From Sipunculus nudus (lineage: Eukaryota; Annelida; Sipuncula; Golfingiida; Sipunculidae), in assembly GCA_026874595.1 (NCBI GenBank), contig CM049310.1:51526058-51590057 (forward strand): 64,000 bases of DNA. Reading direction: 5' to 3'. Of the stretch, positions 36,394 to 47,935 are shown in pieces. Each line of letters begins with the position of its first letter. Positions within the stretch are counted from its first letter, which is position 1. The notes beneath the pieces are model-generated. The model was not told the DNA's origin, did no database searches, and was given only the letters and a program-made list of their open reading frames with translations. The position numbers and the translations under genes are program-made.

Positions 36394-37140
36394 TGTATAA
36401 TTATATATATATATATATTATTGTAACCTCCCTTATATTCTGGTTTGTATTTGTCCGTGTATTGGTTTTTTGACGACTGGGGGTGGAGTGGGGGATGGTG
36501 TCCATCTTTGTAACCAAGATACACATGAAAATTCTTGAATGGACACTCTCCCGGTGCTTGACCTTAAATAAGATAAATGGGCTCTCTCCTCGTATAGATA
36601 TAGACATGTCCTCGCATAAATGGACACTGTCCGAGGGGACACATGATTTCACCTGTGAACAAAATCATGAACCGTGAAAGACAAATGAAGCCTACATTTG
36701 TGTTCACTTCAACCATAAACGTACTTTGACAATGTATACAAAAATTGAGGAAAACAAATGTATAAAATACTTTTTCTGTACTTCAAATAATAAATGTTTT
36801 TGGACTGTGTACACACCGGGCCAAACAAACATAGGATACATTTCTCCACTCTCCAGTCATTCAATGTACTTAGACAATATATACACGAATCCGGCAAAAC
36901 AAATGTAGCATACATAATAGCCGCACTTCATATATTGAATATACTTATCATATTCCGCATGGTGTAGCCCAAAAATGGCATTATGTTCACAAATATGCAG
37001 ATTAAATAATAAGCTGCAATGATGCAATGAGTCTGAGCGTTATTAAACAGAAAAGAAACTTAAACAATAGCCATGAATTGCAAATTATTTATGAAATACA
37101 GTATGTTTAGTATTTAAGAAAAAAAGTTGTGTACTAAAGA

Positions 37141-37144
<4 letters not shown>
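36394..37144. other. intergenic or intronic remnant
   Basis: No exon similar to those of genes 1 and 2 was found on the plus strand here. A short (AT)n lies near 36404. Confidence 0.4.

Positions 37145-37193
<49 letters not shown>
37145..37193. repeat. (AT)n microsatellite
   Basis: A pure TA run of about 48 bp, 23 bases before the gene 3 acceptor. Confidence 0.95.
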
Positions 37194-37194
<1 letters not shown>

Positions 37195-37215
37195 CTTGAC
37201 CTTAATAATTTGCAG

Positions 37216-37310
37216 AAGTACACGGGATCCAGGCGCAGTATCCGGTACAAGAAGAGATGGAAGGAGAGAACATTGACGACATCTTCCAGGAAGTTGAGAA
37301 CCTTCCCTGA
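37216..37310 (+). pseudogene. gene 3 remnant: intact last exon of the family
   Basis: It is 95 nt like the last exons of genes 1 and 2, with acceptor AATAATTTGCAG|AAGTAC and a TGA stop. It encodes VHGIQAQYPVQEEMEGENID and on to EVENLP, clearly the same C-terminus. The 3' UTR and poly(A) signal are also conserved. None of the other coding exons was found between the promoter copy at 33088 and here, where about 14 kb would be expected from gene 1. I infer a copy that lost its body by deletion. An alternative is a chimeric gene using another first exon, for which I see no evidence. Confidence 0.75.
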
Positions 37311-37349
37311 GAGATCTCGCAAGCCCAGGAGGGTTTACGTATCGAGTCA

Positions 37350-37355
37350 AATAAA
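37350..37355 (+). promoter_or_regulatory. poly(A) signal of gene 3
   Basis: AATAAA, 39 bases after the stop, in the same 3' UTR context as genes 1 and 2. Confidence 0.7.
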
Positions 37356-37534
37356 GCATGCATTTATCAATGAATCTCCGTTATATTATGTGAGACCCTA
37401 GGTTGCACATGCAATTCCAATTTTTTTCCGGCACAACTTCGGTCGCAACTGAGAACTCAACTACCACGTTTCTTCTCTTAACTTCACGCATTTCTCGCAG
37501 TGCCTTACCGAAAATGGAATAATGGGACATCCTT

Positions 37535-37540
<6 letters not shown>

Positions 37541-37567
<27 letters not shown>
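37541..37567. repeat. (GA)n microsatellite
   Basis: The inverted counterpart of the (TC)n tract behind genes 1 and 2, at a similar distance from the stop codon. Confidence 0.8.
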
Positions 37568-37568
<1 letters not shown>

Positions 37569-38271
37569 TATAGGTACTTCAACCCGTTTGTCTTGAAGCC
37601 TTATGCACAAAAATCCCTAAATCAGTAAATTTCCCTGAAAATCAAATAAAAACATTTAATAGGGGAGGGGGTGTTCAAAATCGACGCACGCAATCCCTGT
37701 GAATTAAAGTCATGTATTAATCACATGACTCATTTAAATTATTATAATCAATTCGCGAGAACACTATAGTATATTCATTACCATCACATGACTCTGATCA
37801 TAAATAGCTTTTACTCTGCAGATGGTAAATATATTACTCTAGCTTTAGACACAACAACAACAAAAATTAAAGTCGCATGAGAAAAAAATTATCAAAGGTT
37901 CCTATGTAAAAAGGCAATTTTTTTCACCTTTAATCCTATTTTTAATTTACCTCTCGAGGCAAACAAGCGCAATGTTTGAAACTATCAGAAGGAACAAAAA
38001 GATACACTTTTATGTTCCTTAATTATCAATAAATGCAAACGACTCATAGTTGAGTGCTTTTTTTAATACCTTGATCAATTCTTTAAAAATATCGTGACAA
38101 GACCACAAATATTAAAAATAACGAAAACTTATCTGCCGTAAACTCATAAAAAAAGAAATAATCTGTGAAAAGTAGGAGAGGCTTATTCTGTTAAGTAAGA
38201 TTTTTTTTTTGGGGGGGGGGGGGAGGGGGGGACCTGTCCTATGTACACCTAGTTCACCGAAGGTGGGACTC
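37568..38271. other. intergenic DNA
   Basis: AT-rich with a T/G homopolymer tract near 38200-38230. No gene was seen. Confidence 0.4.
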
Positions 38272-38421
38272 CTGGGATGGTCTTGTTCTGATAGCAGAAC
38301 GCTCTTTAGAGGGGGTGTGTTGCTTTTCTAGTAAAGCGGTTGGAACGCTTGACATGTGCGCCACCGATATGAGTTCGAATTCTGGATCGGCCGTTTATTT
38401 CCCCTGTGCAATTTGTCTTCG

Positions 38422-38425
<4 letters not shown>
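38272..38425 (+). mobile_element. tRNA-derived SINE copy
   Basis: A box TAGTAAAGCGG (38329-38339) and B box AGTTCGAATTC (38372-38382). The 5' part (CTGGGATGGTC..GTTCTGATAGCAGAACGC) is nearly identical at 41954. The tail CAATTTGTCTTCGTAAC runs into (AT)n. Confidence 0.7.

Positions 38426-38483
<58 letters not shown>
38426..38483. repeat. (AT)n microsatellite
   Basis: A pure TA run of about 57 bp directly after the SINE tail. Confidence 0.95.
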
Positions 38484-38486
<3 letters not shown>

Positions 38487-39470
38487 CTGTCAACAGGGTA
38501 CAAATCGTAACGACTGGACCTAGAATCTTCATTCTTGACACACAGGGAGACCCATGAAAAGTCCCCATGGAAACCTGAAATTAGGTCTCTGTTACCCATA
38601 TCCTTTGAGCACTCCAAAGTACAGCTCTGAATAATGGAAAATTTGATACAAAAGCTGAAGTATCTGAACAACTAATGCAGAGATCACCATAATTGTTTGC
38701 ATGGATATTGATCATTGAGTGTTTCATCAGTTTCTGCAGACTGGTGGCACCATCTGTATTTGTTCGGGTGTTTTTATGAATTTTTTCTCAATTTTTGTGA
38801 CCTTTAAAGACATGAACATCTGTTAACAGGGCACAAATCATAACAACTGAACCAAGAATCTTCATTCTTGACACACAGGGAGACCCATTAAAAGTCTCCA
38901 TGGAAACCTGAAATTAGGTCTCTGTTACCCATATCCTTCAAGCTATAGGACTCTGAAGTATCCCTAAAAAAAATGGAAAGATTGATACAAAAGCTGACGT
39001 ATCTGAACAACAAATGCAGAGATCACCATGATTCTTTGCATGGATATTGACCATTAAGTGTTTTATTAGTTTCTGAAGACTGGTGGAGCCACCTATATTT
39101 TTTTTTTAAAGTTTACGCATTTTTTCTCTATTTTTGAGACATATAAATACAGACACAATCTTGGCCTGTTGGTTAATCTGTTTGATGCTTCAGTTGAAAG
39201 GGTAAATACTACCATTCAAATGATAAAATTTCCTTTTGTGTCTCTTCCCTGTCAGCTGAGCGTCATGACCCATGGGTCACTTGTTCTTCTTTATTTTTGA
39301 GAATTTCAAAGAAGCTGTCATCGGTTAACAGGGCACAAATCGTAACCGCTGGACCTGGAATCTTCTAACTTGACATCAAGGGAAGTCTATCAAAAATCTC
39401 TGTGGAAACCTGAAATTGGGTCTCTGTTTCCAATATCCTCCAAGCTATGGGTCTCGTTAGTACCCTTTAG
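38484..39470. repeat. three diverged tandem units
   Basis: Units start near 38484, 38818 and 39318 with ATCTGT/CGGTTAACAGGGCACAAATC-like sequence. They share GGAAACCTGAAATT.GGTCTCTGTT and CATATCCT words. The second and third units are separated by extra sequence containing CAGCTGAGCGTCATG, which also ends the third unit. It is non-coding. Confidence 0.7.
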
Positions 39471-41059
39471 ATAAATTAAACTGAAATCCATTTCTTAGGA
39501 TTCCTCACAAAATTCATGATCGTTTTGCCTTGTCGCTGTCATTTTTACTCATTGTTAAACATTTCCTGAATTCAGCTGAGCGTCATGGACCATGGGCCTC
39601 TAGTTTCTAGACCACGGTTTACCCGCTTCCGTTCTGATTTGACTCACCAAATTCGGCAGACGTATCGGTGGCGTGCTCTTCTAGGACAAGTTTATTTTAT
39701 TTTGCGGGATTATGCCCCGTTAAACTGAATAATTAATAATTTTATTAGAGACTAGGTCCTCTACGCCTGTAACGCTTTTTCAGGAGGCGCCTCGAGGATT
39801 TTCATTCGCCTGTTAAAACCGTGGCCAGCGCGCATGTCCTGCCCAAAAAGCATTTCCGTGGAATACGCGGTCACTATAATCCCTATTGACCCCCCACATC
39901 CATTATAACGCCTCTCAAGGTATTTTTCTCTCTCAAAGGAAGTAAAGACCACATGACTCCGCTTTCAATGCGAGGGCTTTTCAGTTTGGTTAACACTAGT
40001 CCAGTGATGTGACCACCGTTTAAAAAATTGTTTATGGGTTACAGGTATGTTGATTTTGGTACATTAAAAAAAATTTCCATGATAACCAAGGTTTCAAAAG
40101 TCCGGCCAAGTCATGTGTTTTATTAATTTTTTATAAAGAAGCCCCAAAACTTAATTTCCATTCGTGTTTGGGGGGGGGGGGGGTCTGGGTGTGTGTTCTT
40201 TCTATGTTGATATTTTGGGGGAGGGTGTTCATGGAGAATTCTAGCAGAAGTAATCTTTATATCATATGTGAAACACATGACAGAAGTTCCTGCAAAAAAC
40301 TTAATATTAAAATATGCGTCGTTTAGTTCCTATCAGCTCCTAAAATAGATATGATTCAGACAGAGCGGTGAACTTTCCACGGGTGCAGCTAGTATTAGTA
40401 ATTATTCGTGCTATGCATGGTTTGTGGGGAACACGACAATCCGTACCCTGGTATCGGAAATCCACCCGTAATCCGAAGATACGGAAAATCATACAAATCG
40501 CGTTATGCTATTAATGTATATAGATTCATTACATGTATGGTGTTGTGGATAAAAATCTTTCGGAACATGTTTTAGAACAGCGTACGTCGGGGTCTTTGAC
40601 AAATAGTCACAAACACATGTACCACATACTTAAAAAAGAAACCGTCCATGGAATAGACCTTAGAAGAATATGCAAAAATACCGGTTTTATTTGTGAATGG
40701 TAACAATGATGGCCATGACTTATAGGCAATAAGCATATATATTGAATGAAAAAATAAAAAGTCCTTAAAAACAAAGAGTATTACATAAACATTATTGAAA
40801 ATGAGATGGCACATGCATGTAACAGATACAAATTAATACCAGTGAAAACGTATTAGATTTACATTTTTTACAGGAAGTTTATATTTGTAACTGCTGTAAT
40901 GAGAAAAAATCTCGATTTTCAAAACATTTTTGTCGATATTATGTGTTTACAACTTTTGTGGTGCAACTCCACAAGTGTACACGTCACACTAAACCAACCA
41001 CGACGGGATTTTGGTTCACATTTTCTTTACATGTTACATAGTGGGCCTACAGGTGTTGG
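39471..41059. other. intergenic DNA
   Basis: A G-homopolymer tract lies near 40169-40182. A segment at about 40440-40500 resembles about 41680-41730 (GGTATC...ATACGGAAAAT), so it is a small dispersed repeat. No supported gene was seen. Confidence 0.4.
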
Positions 41060-41580
41060 GGGAATATTTATCAAGGACCTCTATCCCATGCAAAGCCCTG
41101 CATGGGCTTCGCATGTCCGTGTGCGGCTGTATAACCACCACGGAATCCTGCGACCTAGTGGATGTGCACTCAAGCATATAAGGTCATGTGAAGGGGACGT
41201 AGGAAAGAGCCCTGTTCGTCCGACCGCCCGGTCGCAGGAAGGCCTGCAAAACAATTCTTTCAAAGATCCGCCTTTTGAGAAGGGATCGCCGATGGGGATT
41301 TATGCTCCCGAGGCAGCGGAAATTTGCGCATTTAAAGAAGCAACTGATTTTTTACGATATAGGTAGTAGGCCTATAGGTAAAGCGCTGTGTAAAGAGCGT
41401 AATGGGGATTGTTTTGGGCAGGTGACAGTGAAATGTACGCAAAACCCAGATAGGGCCCCAGGAGTAAAACGCTGTCCCGCCGGCGAGACAGAGTTTCCCG
41501 CCATCACACAGGCTGTGGCCATTTTGTTCCCAGGCCCGAAGACAAAGAAAAGAGGCGCCCGCAGGGGAGCAAATATTAAC
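41060..41580. other. GC-rich island of unknown nature
   Basis: This stretch is clearly richer in G and C than its surroundings. It carries overlapping open frames on both strands, including the end of a 155-codon plus-strand frame (40899-41366). I recognise no protein motif, splice structure or terminal repeats. It could be part of an unrecognised LTR or a foreign insertion. Confidence 0.3.
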
Positions 41581-41730
41581 TTATTAATTATGCACGTTAT
41601 ACGCAAATATTGCAAATAAAAGTGAGTGGAATCTCTTCGAACAAACCCGGAGCATATGTATGTCGAACATCTCGGCAATCCGTACAGTGGTATCAGAGGA
41701 GATACGGAAAATTACAAAAATCGCCTTACG

Positions 41731-41731
<1 letters not shown>

Positions 41732-41784
<53 letters not shown>

Positions 41785-41950
41785 GTATCATAAGAAAGAA
41801 TACTACATGAGTCTTAAACTTATGAGCACTTTTATGTTTCTTATGAATTAAGAATTATTTTTGGACTGAATATAAATGGTGGTTTTGCCAGGAGTGCTTC
41901 CTATAAAACAGTAACTTAACCAGGAACCACAGAAGTGAAACAGGTGCTAC
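41732..41950 (+). repeat. (AT)n plus 165-bp dispersed repeat
   Basis: An (AT)n run (41732-41782) is followed by the body seen also at 42652 and, inverted, at 280. It ends CAGGTGCTAC and is followed at once by the SINE at 41954. Confidence 0.7.
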
Positions 41951-41953
41951 CTC

Positions 41954-42060
41954 TGGGATGGTCATGTTCTGATAGCAGAACGCTCTTTAGAGGAGGTGTG
42001 TTGCTTTTCTGGTGAAGCGGTTTCGAACGCTTGACATGTGCGCAACTGATATGGGTCAGA
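41954..42060 (+). mobile_element. SINE copy, B box degraded
   Basis: Nearly identical to 38272-38365, with A box TGGTGAAGCGG (42010-42020). The B box region is altered (GGGTCAGACTTGGGTCC). Confidence 0.6.
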
Positions 42061-42071
42061 CTTGGGTCCAA

Positions 42072-42235
42072 ATAATTTTAAAGTAATCGATTACAAATAC
42101 AATTACTTTTAAAAGTAATCGATTACAATTACAATTACTTTTGTGTTTCCAGAAAAGTAATCGATTACAATAACATTTACTTCTTAAAGTAATCGCAATT
42201 AATTTTTTAATTACTTTTGTGTTTACGACCATTTA
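42072..42235. repeat. array of AGTAATCGATTAC palindromes
   Basis: Four to five copies of AGTAATCGATTAC-like palindromes alternate with ATTACTTTT. This style of sequence is seen in ends of hAT-type elements, but no element borders were found. Confidence 0.55.
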
Positions 42236-42514
42236 CCTCATGCAAGAACAGCAACTTGGTTAGAGATTGGTTTTAGCTCTTAACATTTTTTTAACAATCG
42301 TAACAAATTTAATATAGTGACAACCTACAAAATCTATATGATAAATTGAATCACAAGAGGATATGTACTAAGAGTCACCCTAAGTGGTAATGTCATTTGA
42401 AATAAAACATTTCATATATAGTCCCCACAAAATGGATCCAGATTGTGATTTGTATCAATGAAGTTTGATGTAAAAAAAAAAAGAAAACAAATCAACTAAA
42501 CATTATTATAAAGA

Positions 42515-42575
42515 CACAGCCGCACCGGAAATCGGAAGATCGTGTGTTCGAATCCCACTGGCAGTGAACCACTTT
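42515..42575 (+). mobile_element. possible tRNA/SINE relic
   Basis: A B-box-like word TGTTCGAATCC at 42545-42555 lies in a tRNA-like context. There is no clear A box. Confidence 0.3.
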
Positions 42576-42601
42576 TCTGTGTATACCCTTTCCATGTATG
42601 A

Positions 42602-42636
<35 letters not shown>

Positions 42637-42815
42637 TATATATATATACATATAATTCGAAAGAATTCTACAGGAGTCTTAAACTTATGAGCACTCTGTG
42701 GTTTCTTATGAGTTTAGAAGAATTTTCGGACAGAATTTAAATGATGGTTTTGCCAGGAATGCTTCCTATAAAACAGTAAATTAACCGGGAACCACAAAAG
42801 TGAGACAAGTGCTAC
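42602..42815 (+). repeat. impure (AT)n plus 165-bp dispersed repeat
   Basis: The third copy of the family at 280 and 41732. The AT tract is broken by CA steps. The body shares GGAGTCTTAAACTTATGAGCAC and GCTTCCTATAAAACAGTAA-type words. Confidence 0.65.
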
Positions 42816-44033
42816 AAAAGCCATCATAAATTAATCGCTTTTAAAGTAGAGGCAAACGCTATTCAGCATTATTTCAAAAGTAAAACACCATGATCCCGCA
42901 TGTGACATTAAACCTCTTTGTGGGTATCAGTTCTCTAACTGGCAGGGCAAGAAAAATCAGACCTCATGCATTTCGGTTGTCATTGTCACGAGTGACATTT
43001 TTACACACCTTACATTTGGAGTCCAAAGACACTGACATATGTTTTGACCACAACCAGCTGCATTAAATAGACATCACACCAAAAATGTGATAACGATCTA
43101 AATGGACGATACGTACTGAAGATGAAGCCACACCACAAAACCAGTGATCAACAGTGATCAATGGAGGGCACATTGGTCGCTTGCTGGAGACGCTATGATT
43201 CACGGATACAAGGGCTTGAATTCACAGACAAGTCAGCTCGAAAGTAAAATAATTTTTTTTATTATGATAAAATCTTAAGGAATGATACGGCAAATTACGC
43301 ATTTTCCTCTTTCTTACTGTGGTGCTTGACCAGCCTGCTTAACCAAAAACTATCTATCAAGGTAACATACCATATTAATCTCAAAATCACTGCATTTCAT
43401 TTACGTTGGTGATAGAGGTAGTGATATTACAATCTATTTAATATTCAACAGTTAATTAAATTTTCCCTGGTAAAACACATCCAAACATGACACCTAGTTC
43501 GGAGGATACTATGCAGGATAGGTGTTAACCATGGTCATACCGTTACAAATATTCTTTTTCCTTAATACTTGGTTTTATTACATTGATGTAATCGATTAAT
43601 AAGGGTAATTTTAGTCAGAAATTTTACCTATATCGAAATTAAAATAATTGTTAAACTGTTTTGTATAAATGTAATGGTAAGTGCTTGGATGATTCGAAAA
43701 ATGAAGACCTTGACCATGATCTTCAAAATCCACTCTGTGGAATTCTAGGGTTATTGTGATCCCTTTAACGTATAAAGCATTTAACACGCCAGTTGTTTCC
43801 AACATGTTCTTGAAAGAATCTGAATTTTTCCCTCCAATTTGGCACACATGTTGTAAGTAAGCCCGAGGAATGGAAGTATAATCATTTCCAGTTCAAGAGT
43901 AACAATCGTTCTAAAATTGAGACAGCACCTTAGGCCATTCAGATGGATTTAAATTTTAAATTTCCTGCTGTTCCGTTTCGTTTGGCTAAGATCTTTACAT
44001 TGGCCTGAGTGCTAACTTGCAAATTTTTATTCC

Positions 44034-45050
44034 CCCGCCGTAGCAGGGAGGATTTCTAAAATGGCCTGCGTCCGTCCGTCCGACTATCCGTCCGTCCGTC
44101 ACGCCCCAATGTTTAACCACATAAATCTAAAACCCTTGCTGCTTTCTTCACCAAATTTTACACAATTACTCAGCACATGACCAACATATGATTTTCACCT
44201 GAAGGTGGCGCCAACACTATATAACGTCTTTCTTCATTGAAAATGATCTTTTTTACCTTTGTTCAGATAAGTCAGGAAATAAGAAAAATTGAGCTAGGGG
44301 AATAAAATGAATATTTTACTTTTATTCAGATAAGTTAGTAAATAAGAACACTCTAGCCTTCAACTCATATACAATGATTCCTTGGAGCTAGTTGAATTCA
44401 CTCAATACTATATTAAATAGAATTATTTTCAGACTGATGTTTACACCGGAATTCAAATATTGCCGTCCCGCCCTTTTCTTACCATATTTCTTTAAGTCAC
44501 TTGCCGTTTTAATCACCACATTTTACACACGCAGAACATGACCGACATGTCTTTATCACTTGCAGGTGGCGCCATCTCGGTGTTGTTTAACGACTTCCTT
44601 CGCTCCAAAATGATCTTTTTTTACCTTGGTTTAGATAAGGCAGGAAATAAGAACAATTGAGCTAGGGGAATAAAATGAATACTATATTGAACAGAATAAT
44701 TAGTCCCCTGCCGTAGGAGGGACTACTACTAAAATGGCCCGTATCCGTCTGTCCGTCCCACCCCGTCTTTAACCTGATGGCCCTATAACCCCTGCCGTTT
44801 TTTTGACCCAATGTTACACACATTTTTCACATGACGAGCTATCACTGTATCCTGCAGGTGGTCCCACCTATCTAAGACCCACTTTTTTCGCCCACAGTTG
44901 TTTCCCCTAAATTTGCATAATTCAGTAGATAATAAATAAGAAAGCTCAAGCCTCCGAATGATAGTTTGTATTTTCATAATTCCATTTTTTTGTGTGTGGC
45001 AAAGATCATAACCATGTTTGGCGGACCCAATCATAATGTGACTGCTGTTT
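44034..45050. repeat. tandem diverged units with GTCCGTCC runs
   Basis: Unit heads CCCCGCCGTAGCAGGGAGGA (44036) and CCCTGCCGTAGGAGGGACTA (44704) are each followed by AAATGGCC and GTCCGTCC words. Bodies near 44130, 44500 and 44790 share CATGACC.ACATG, GCAGGTGG.GCCA and AGGAAATAAGAA..TTGAGCTAGG. It is non-coding. Confidence 0.65.
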
Positions 45051-46399
45051 GATATTTCACCGCCAGTTGACACCACTCGTGGTCTTTTCATCTCTGCGAG
45101 TCAGATAGTATTTTCTAGTTATTTTTTAAGTAGTCTGGAAATGTCAACAATATCATTCATATAGTATATATGCCTTGGTCACATCTATCGTGGAGCAGGA
45201 GAAATAAAAGGCATGTAACTTAAATATGCACTTAAATAACAATGAAATTCATTTGAATGGTTCATTGTATCCCCCAGACTAAGACGTCGGGGGACACTAA
45301 GGGTCTGACTAATCCTGTGAGCATTTTTAAATGAGGTCATGATCTTTACCATGACACCTTGAATAGGTTCATTTTGACCCATGTTTGCATATAATCACCT
45401 GTATCTGAGGAGTGGTTCATCATATTTGCTCCATCTTTATTTCTATGGAAAGCACTATTATTTATGTACTGAACTCTGCTGGGGCACCTGTAATTTTATT
45501 TCCATTAGGCTATCTATGGGTCCATTTAAGGTGAAATATATCTCAGGAATACTGTATGCTTTCGGCCTTAAATTTTGCACAGTCATAGATTTTGGATATA
45601 TTTATAACATACGTTAGACAGGTGGCGTCACTGATAATTGTTTTGCTGCTACAAAACATCACCATATCTCAGGACTCATTCAACAGATTTGCTCTATGTT
45701 TGATTCTATGGAAAGCTCTTGGGCAGCTTTATCATTTACAGAAATCTGGGGCCGCCGTCTATAAATGTTTTTTTTTTTTCGTTATAGCCATTTACGCTTT
45801 AATGTTGATAGATTGGATAGGTTTATCGCATACATAAGACAGTTGGCGCCACAGATAATCGTTTTGTACGCCTGCTCTTCTTATTTAGTTGCATCCATTA
45901 CAAAAATACCTTTGGATCCTGAATTATCCTATTTTAGCCAATCCGAAGGGAAAGAATGTCCTAGAAAATACCCACGTTTGAGTTACGCATCGGGCGGGCC
46001 ACTACTTGTGCCACTTGACCGTTGTAATTTTTCTGTAGTGGTAAGAACATTTGCCCTTCTTCAAATAGTAATAATAAAATAATGTTATCTTAATGAACAT
46101 TTATCTGTCATATGCACATCCCGGAAAGTGATGGTTGTAGAGTAATTCAGTTATGTTTCATTTCAGGGATGGGGATATCAGTTCATCTCAAGTGTCAGCC
46201 AGCAGAAATTAAGCCAAGGTAACAAGTTGTAATCGTAACAGAGTCGCTGGCCCTGTCCAGCAGACAGCTATAAACGATAGCATACCATTCTCGCTTCTTG
46301 GCATTCTCGCAGACTGCATGGCCCCTCGAACTGCTTCACACGATAACAATATCGAAAGAACCGCGTCCATTTTTAGTACCGCAAATAATTCAGACACAC

Positions 46400-47087
46400 A
46401 AAGGCGCGATGTCTTGCCTTGGGTCCATTTCAAAATCTCAAAGTCCATGGCACTCCTAGGTACAGGTCTGTAACGCAAACAGTTTTTATTTTCTTGTTCT
46501 TTCTTGTTTGGAGAGTTCATCCTCTAAAGTTTGGTCAGATCCGACCAAGGTGGTCCAGACCACGATTTTCAGCGTGCATGAGGATTTGCAACAATCCCTA
46601 CATATTACGCATAATACAGCTGTGTAGACTCAGTTGAGAAATACATTGTAACTTAATGTTAAGTATGTATGAAAATAATGGCACTTACTCTCAAGAAAAC
46701 CAGATAATTGTTATCTCCATCGGCTGTTGTTTACAGTCTAGCAGGTTGTGCTGGGAAGGCTTAGGAGGGTCCATTTTGACCGACGTCACGGGGCTTTATG
46801 AAGGAACCACCATCTGTTTGGAATTATTTGGAAAATTGCCTAGATCCCCTGTTTAATATTAAGAAGATTCCCGTTTTGGGTTGTCGAATACTCGGATCAG
46901 AGAGGAAACTAACCCACAGGTGTTTGACTCCATTCCTATATAATGCTGAACGTTCGGGCTTTGGCCCTACGAGACAATATTGGGGTTCCAGGTAATGTGC
47001 GCTGATTTATCGTCAGGAACTCTCAAGCAGTGAGTGTATGGGCAACGCAATTTAAAAAAGAGGAAGTTGTGTTGAAAATACATACAA
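46400..47087. other. segment absent from the 6-9 kb copy
   Basis: The two flank copies align up to GACACACAAA and resume at ATGAAACTTAGTTTTG. In the 6-9 kb copy these are adjacent. No inverted ends or clear target duplication were found. It is either an insertion here or a deletion there. Confidence 0.5.
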
Positions 47088-47762
47088 TGAAACTTAGTTT
47101 TGTTGTCATTGGTCTATGTTGCTTCTATTCAAACTGCATTCATCCACCTGCCACAACATTTTGCTCCATTGAACCATTAATGACAGTGACTTTCTAGATC
47201 TGGGAAATAACCATATCCAGTTTGAGTCCAACCAGCTACCATAATTTGATAATTGTTGAAGCCAGGCTCATCAGAGGTTACGTTCTCAATGCTCTAACGG
47301 TAACGTGCAGTTTTCCGCTACCTAGCATTCAGGATATGTTTATTCATTACAGGGATCAACCTTTTTTACCACCTTAGACTTTAAACAGGGTACTACAAGC
47401 TGGCTATGTCAGAGGAATCATCAAATAAGGCGGCTTTTGTCACCCACTGTTGCCAGTTTGAATTGTAACTATTTTCCTTCAGCGCTCCACTGCCTCACAT
47501 TTTCAGAAATGAAATGCAGCGTTGCCTAGGAATTTTTTTATTTAAAAAAAATGCCATTTAATATATACGTCAGCGCCATAAATATCCGTTGCGAAGGCCC
47601 CTGTACAAATTTTTGTAAATATCCTGAAATTTGTTAAACTTAGTTTAAAACAAATAACTGGTGACTGGTATTTGGTCTTGTAAAAATATTCTTTTTTTGG
47701 TATTTTGATATTTATAAAATGTAAGCTATATTGATGAAAGATCATAGATCTTGGATCCTGGT

Positions 47763-47766
<4 letters not shown>

Positions 47767-47812
<46 letters not shown>
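47767..47812. repeat. (TC)n microsatellite
   Basis: Same position in the flank as 8645-8685. Confidence 0.9.
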
Positions 47813-47814
<2 letters not shown>

Positions 47815-47935
47815 TGTCCTGTAGATTCATTACCGGGATATACTGGGAGAAATGTGCAAAAAGTGGTTGATGGACAGACGTGGTTAATCAAGTTCCCCTG
47901 TTCTGCGGGTGCAAAATACTCCTAAATAGTATTTC

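Larger units (their letters stand above)
43490..47935. repeat. second copy of the gene 1 downstream flank
   Basis: Collinear with about 6100-8800. It is interrupted by a tandem-repeat block (44034-46050) and by an unmatched segment of about 690 bp (46400-47087). The copy ends abruptly near 47935, and no terminal exon follows it. It may be the flank of a lost minus-strand paralogue. Confidence 0.7.

Noticed and set aside
40899-41366. 155-codon plus-strand frame as a gene
   Set aside because: No recognisable motif, splice context or conservation in the window; kept only as part of the GC-rich island.
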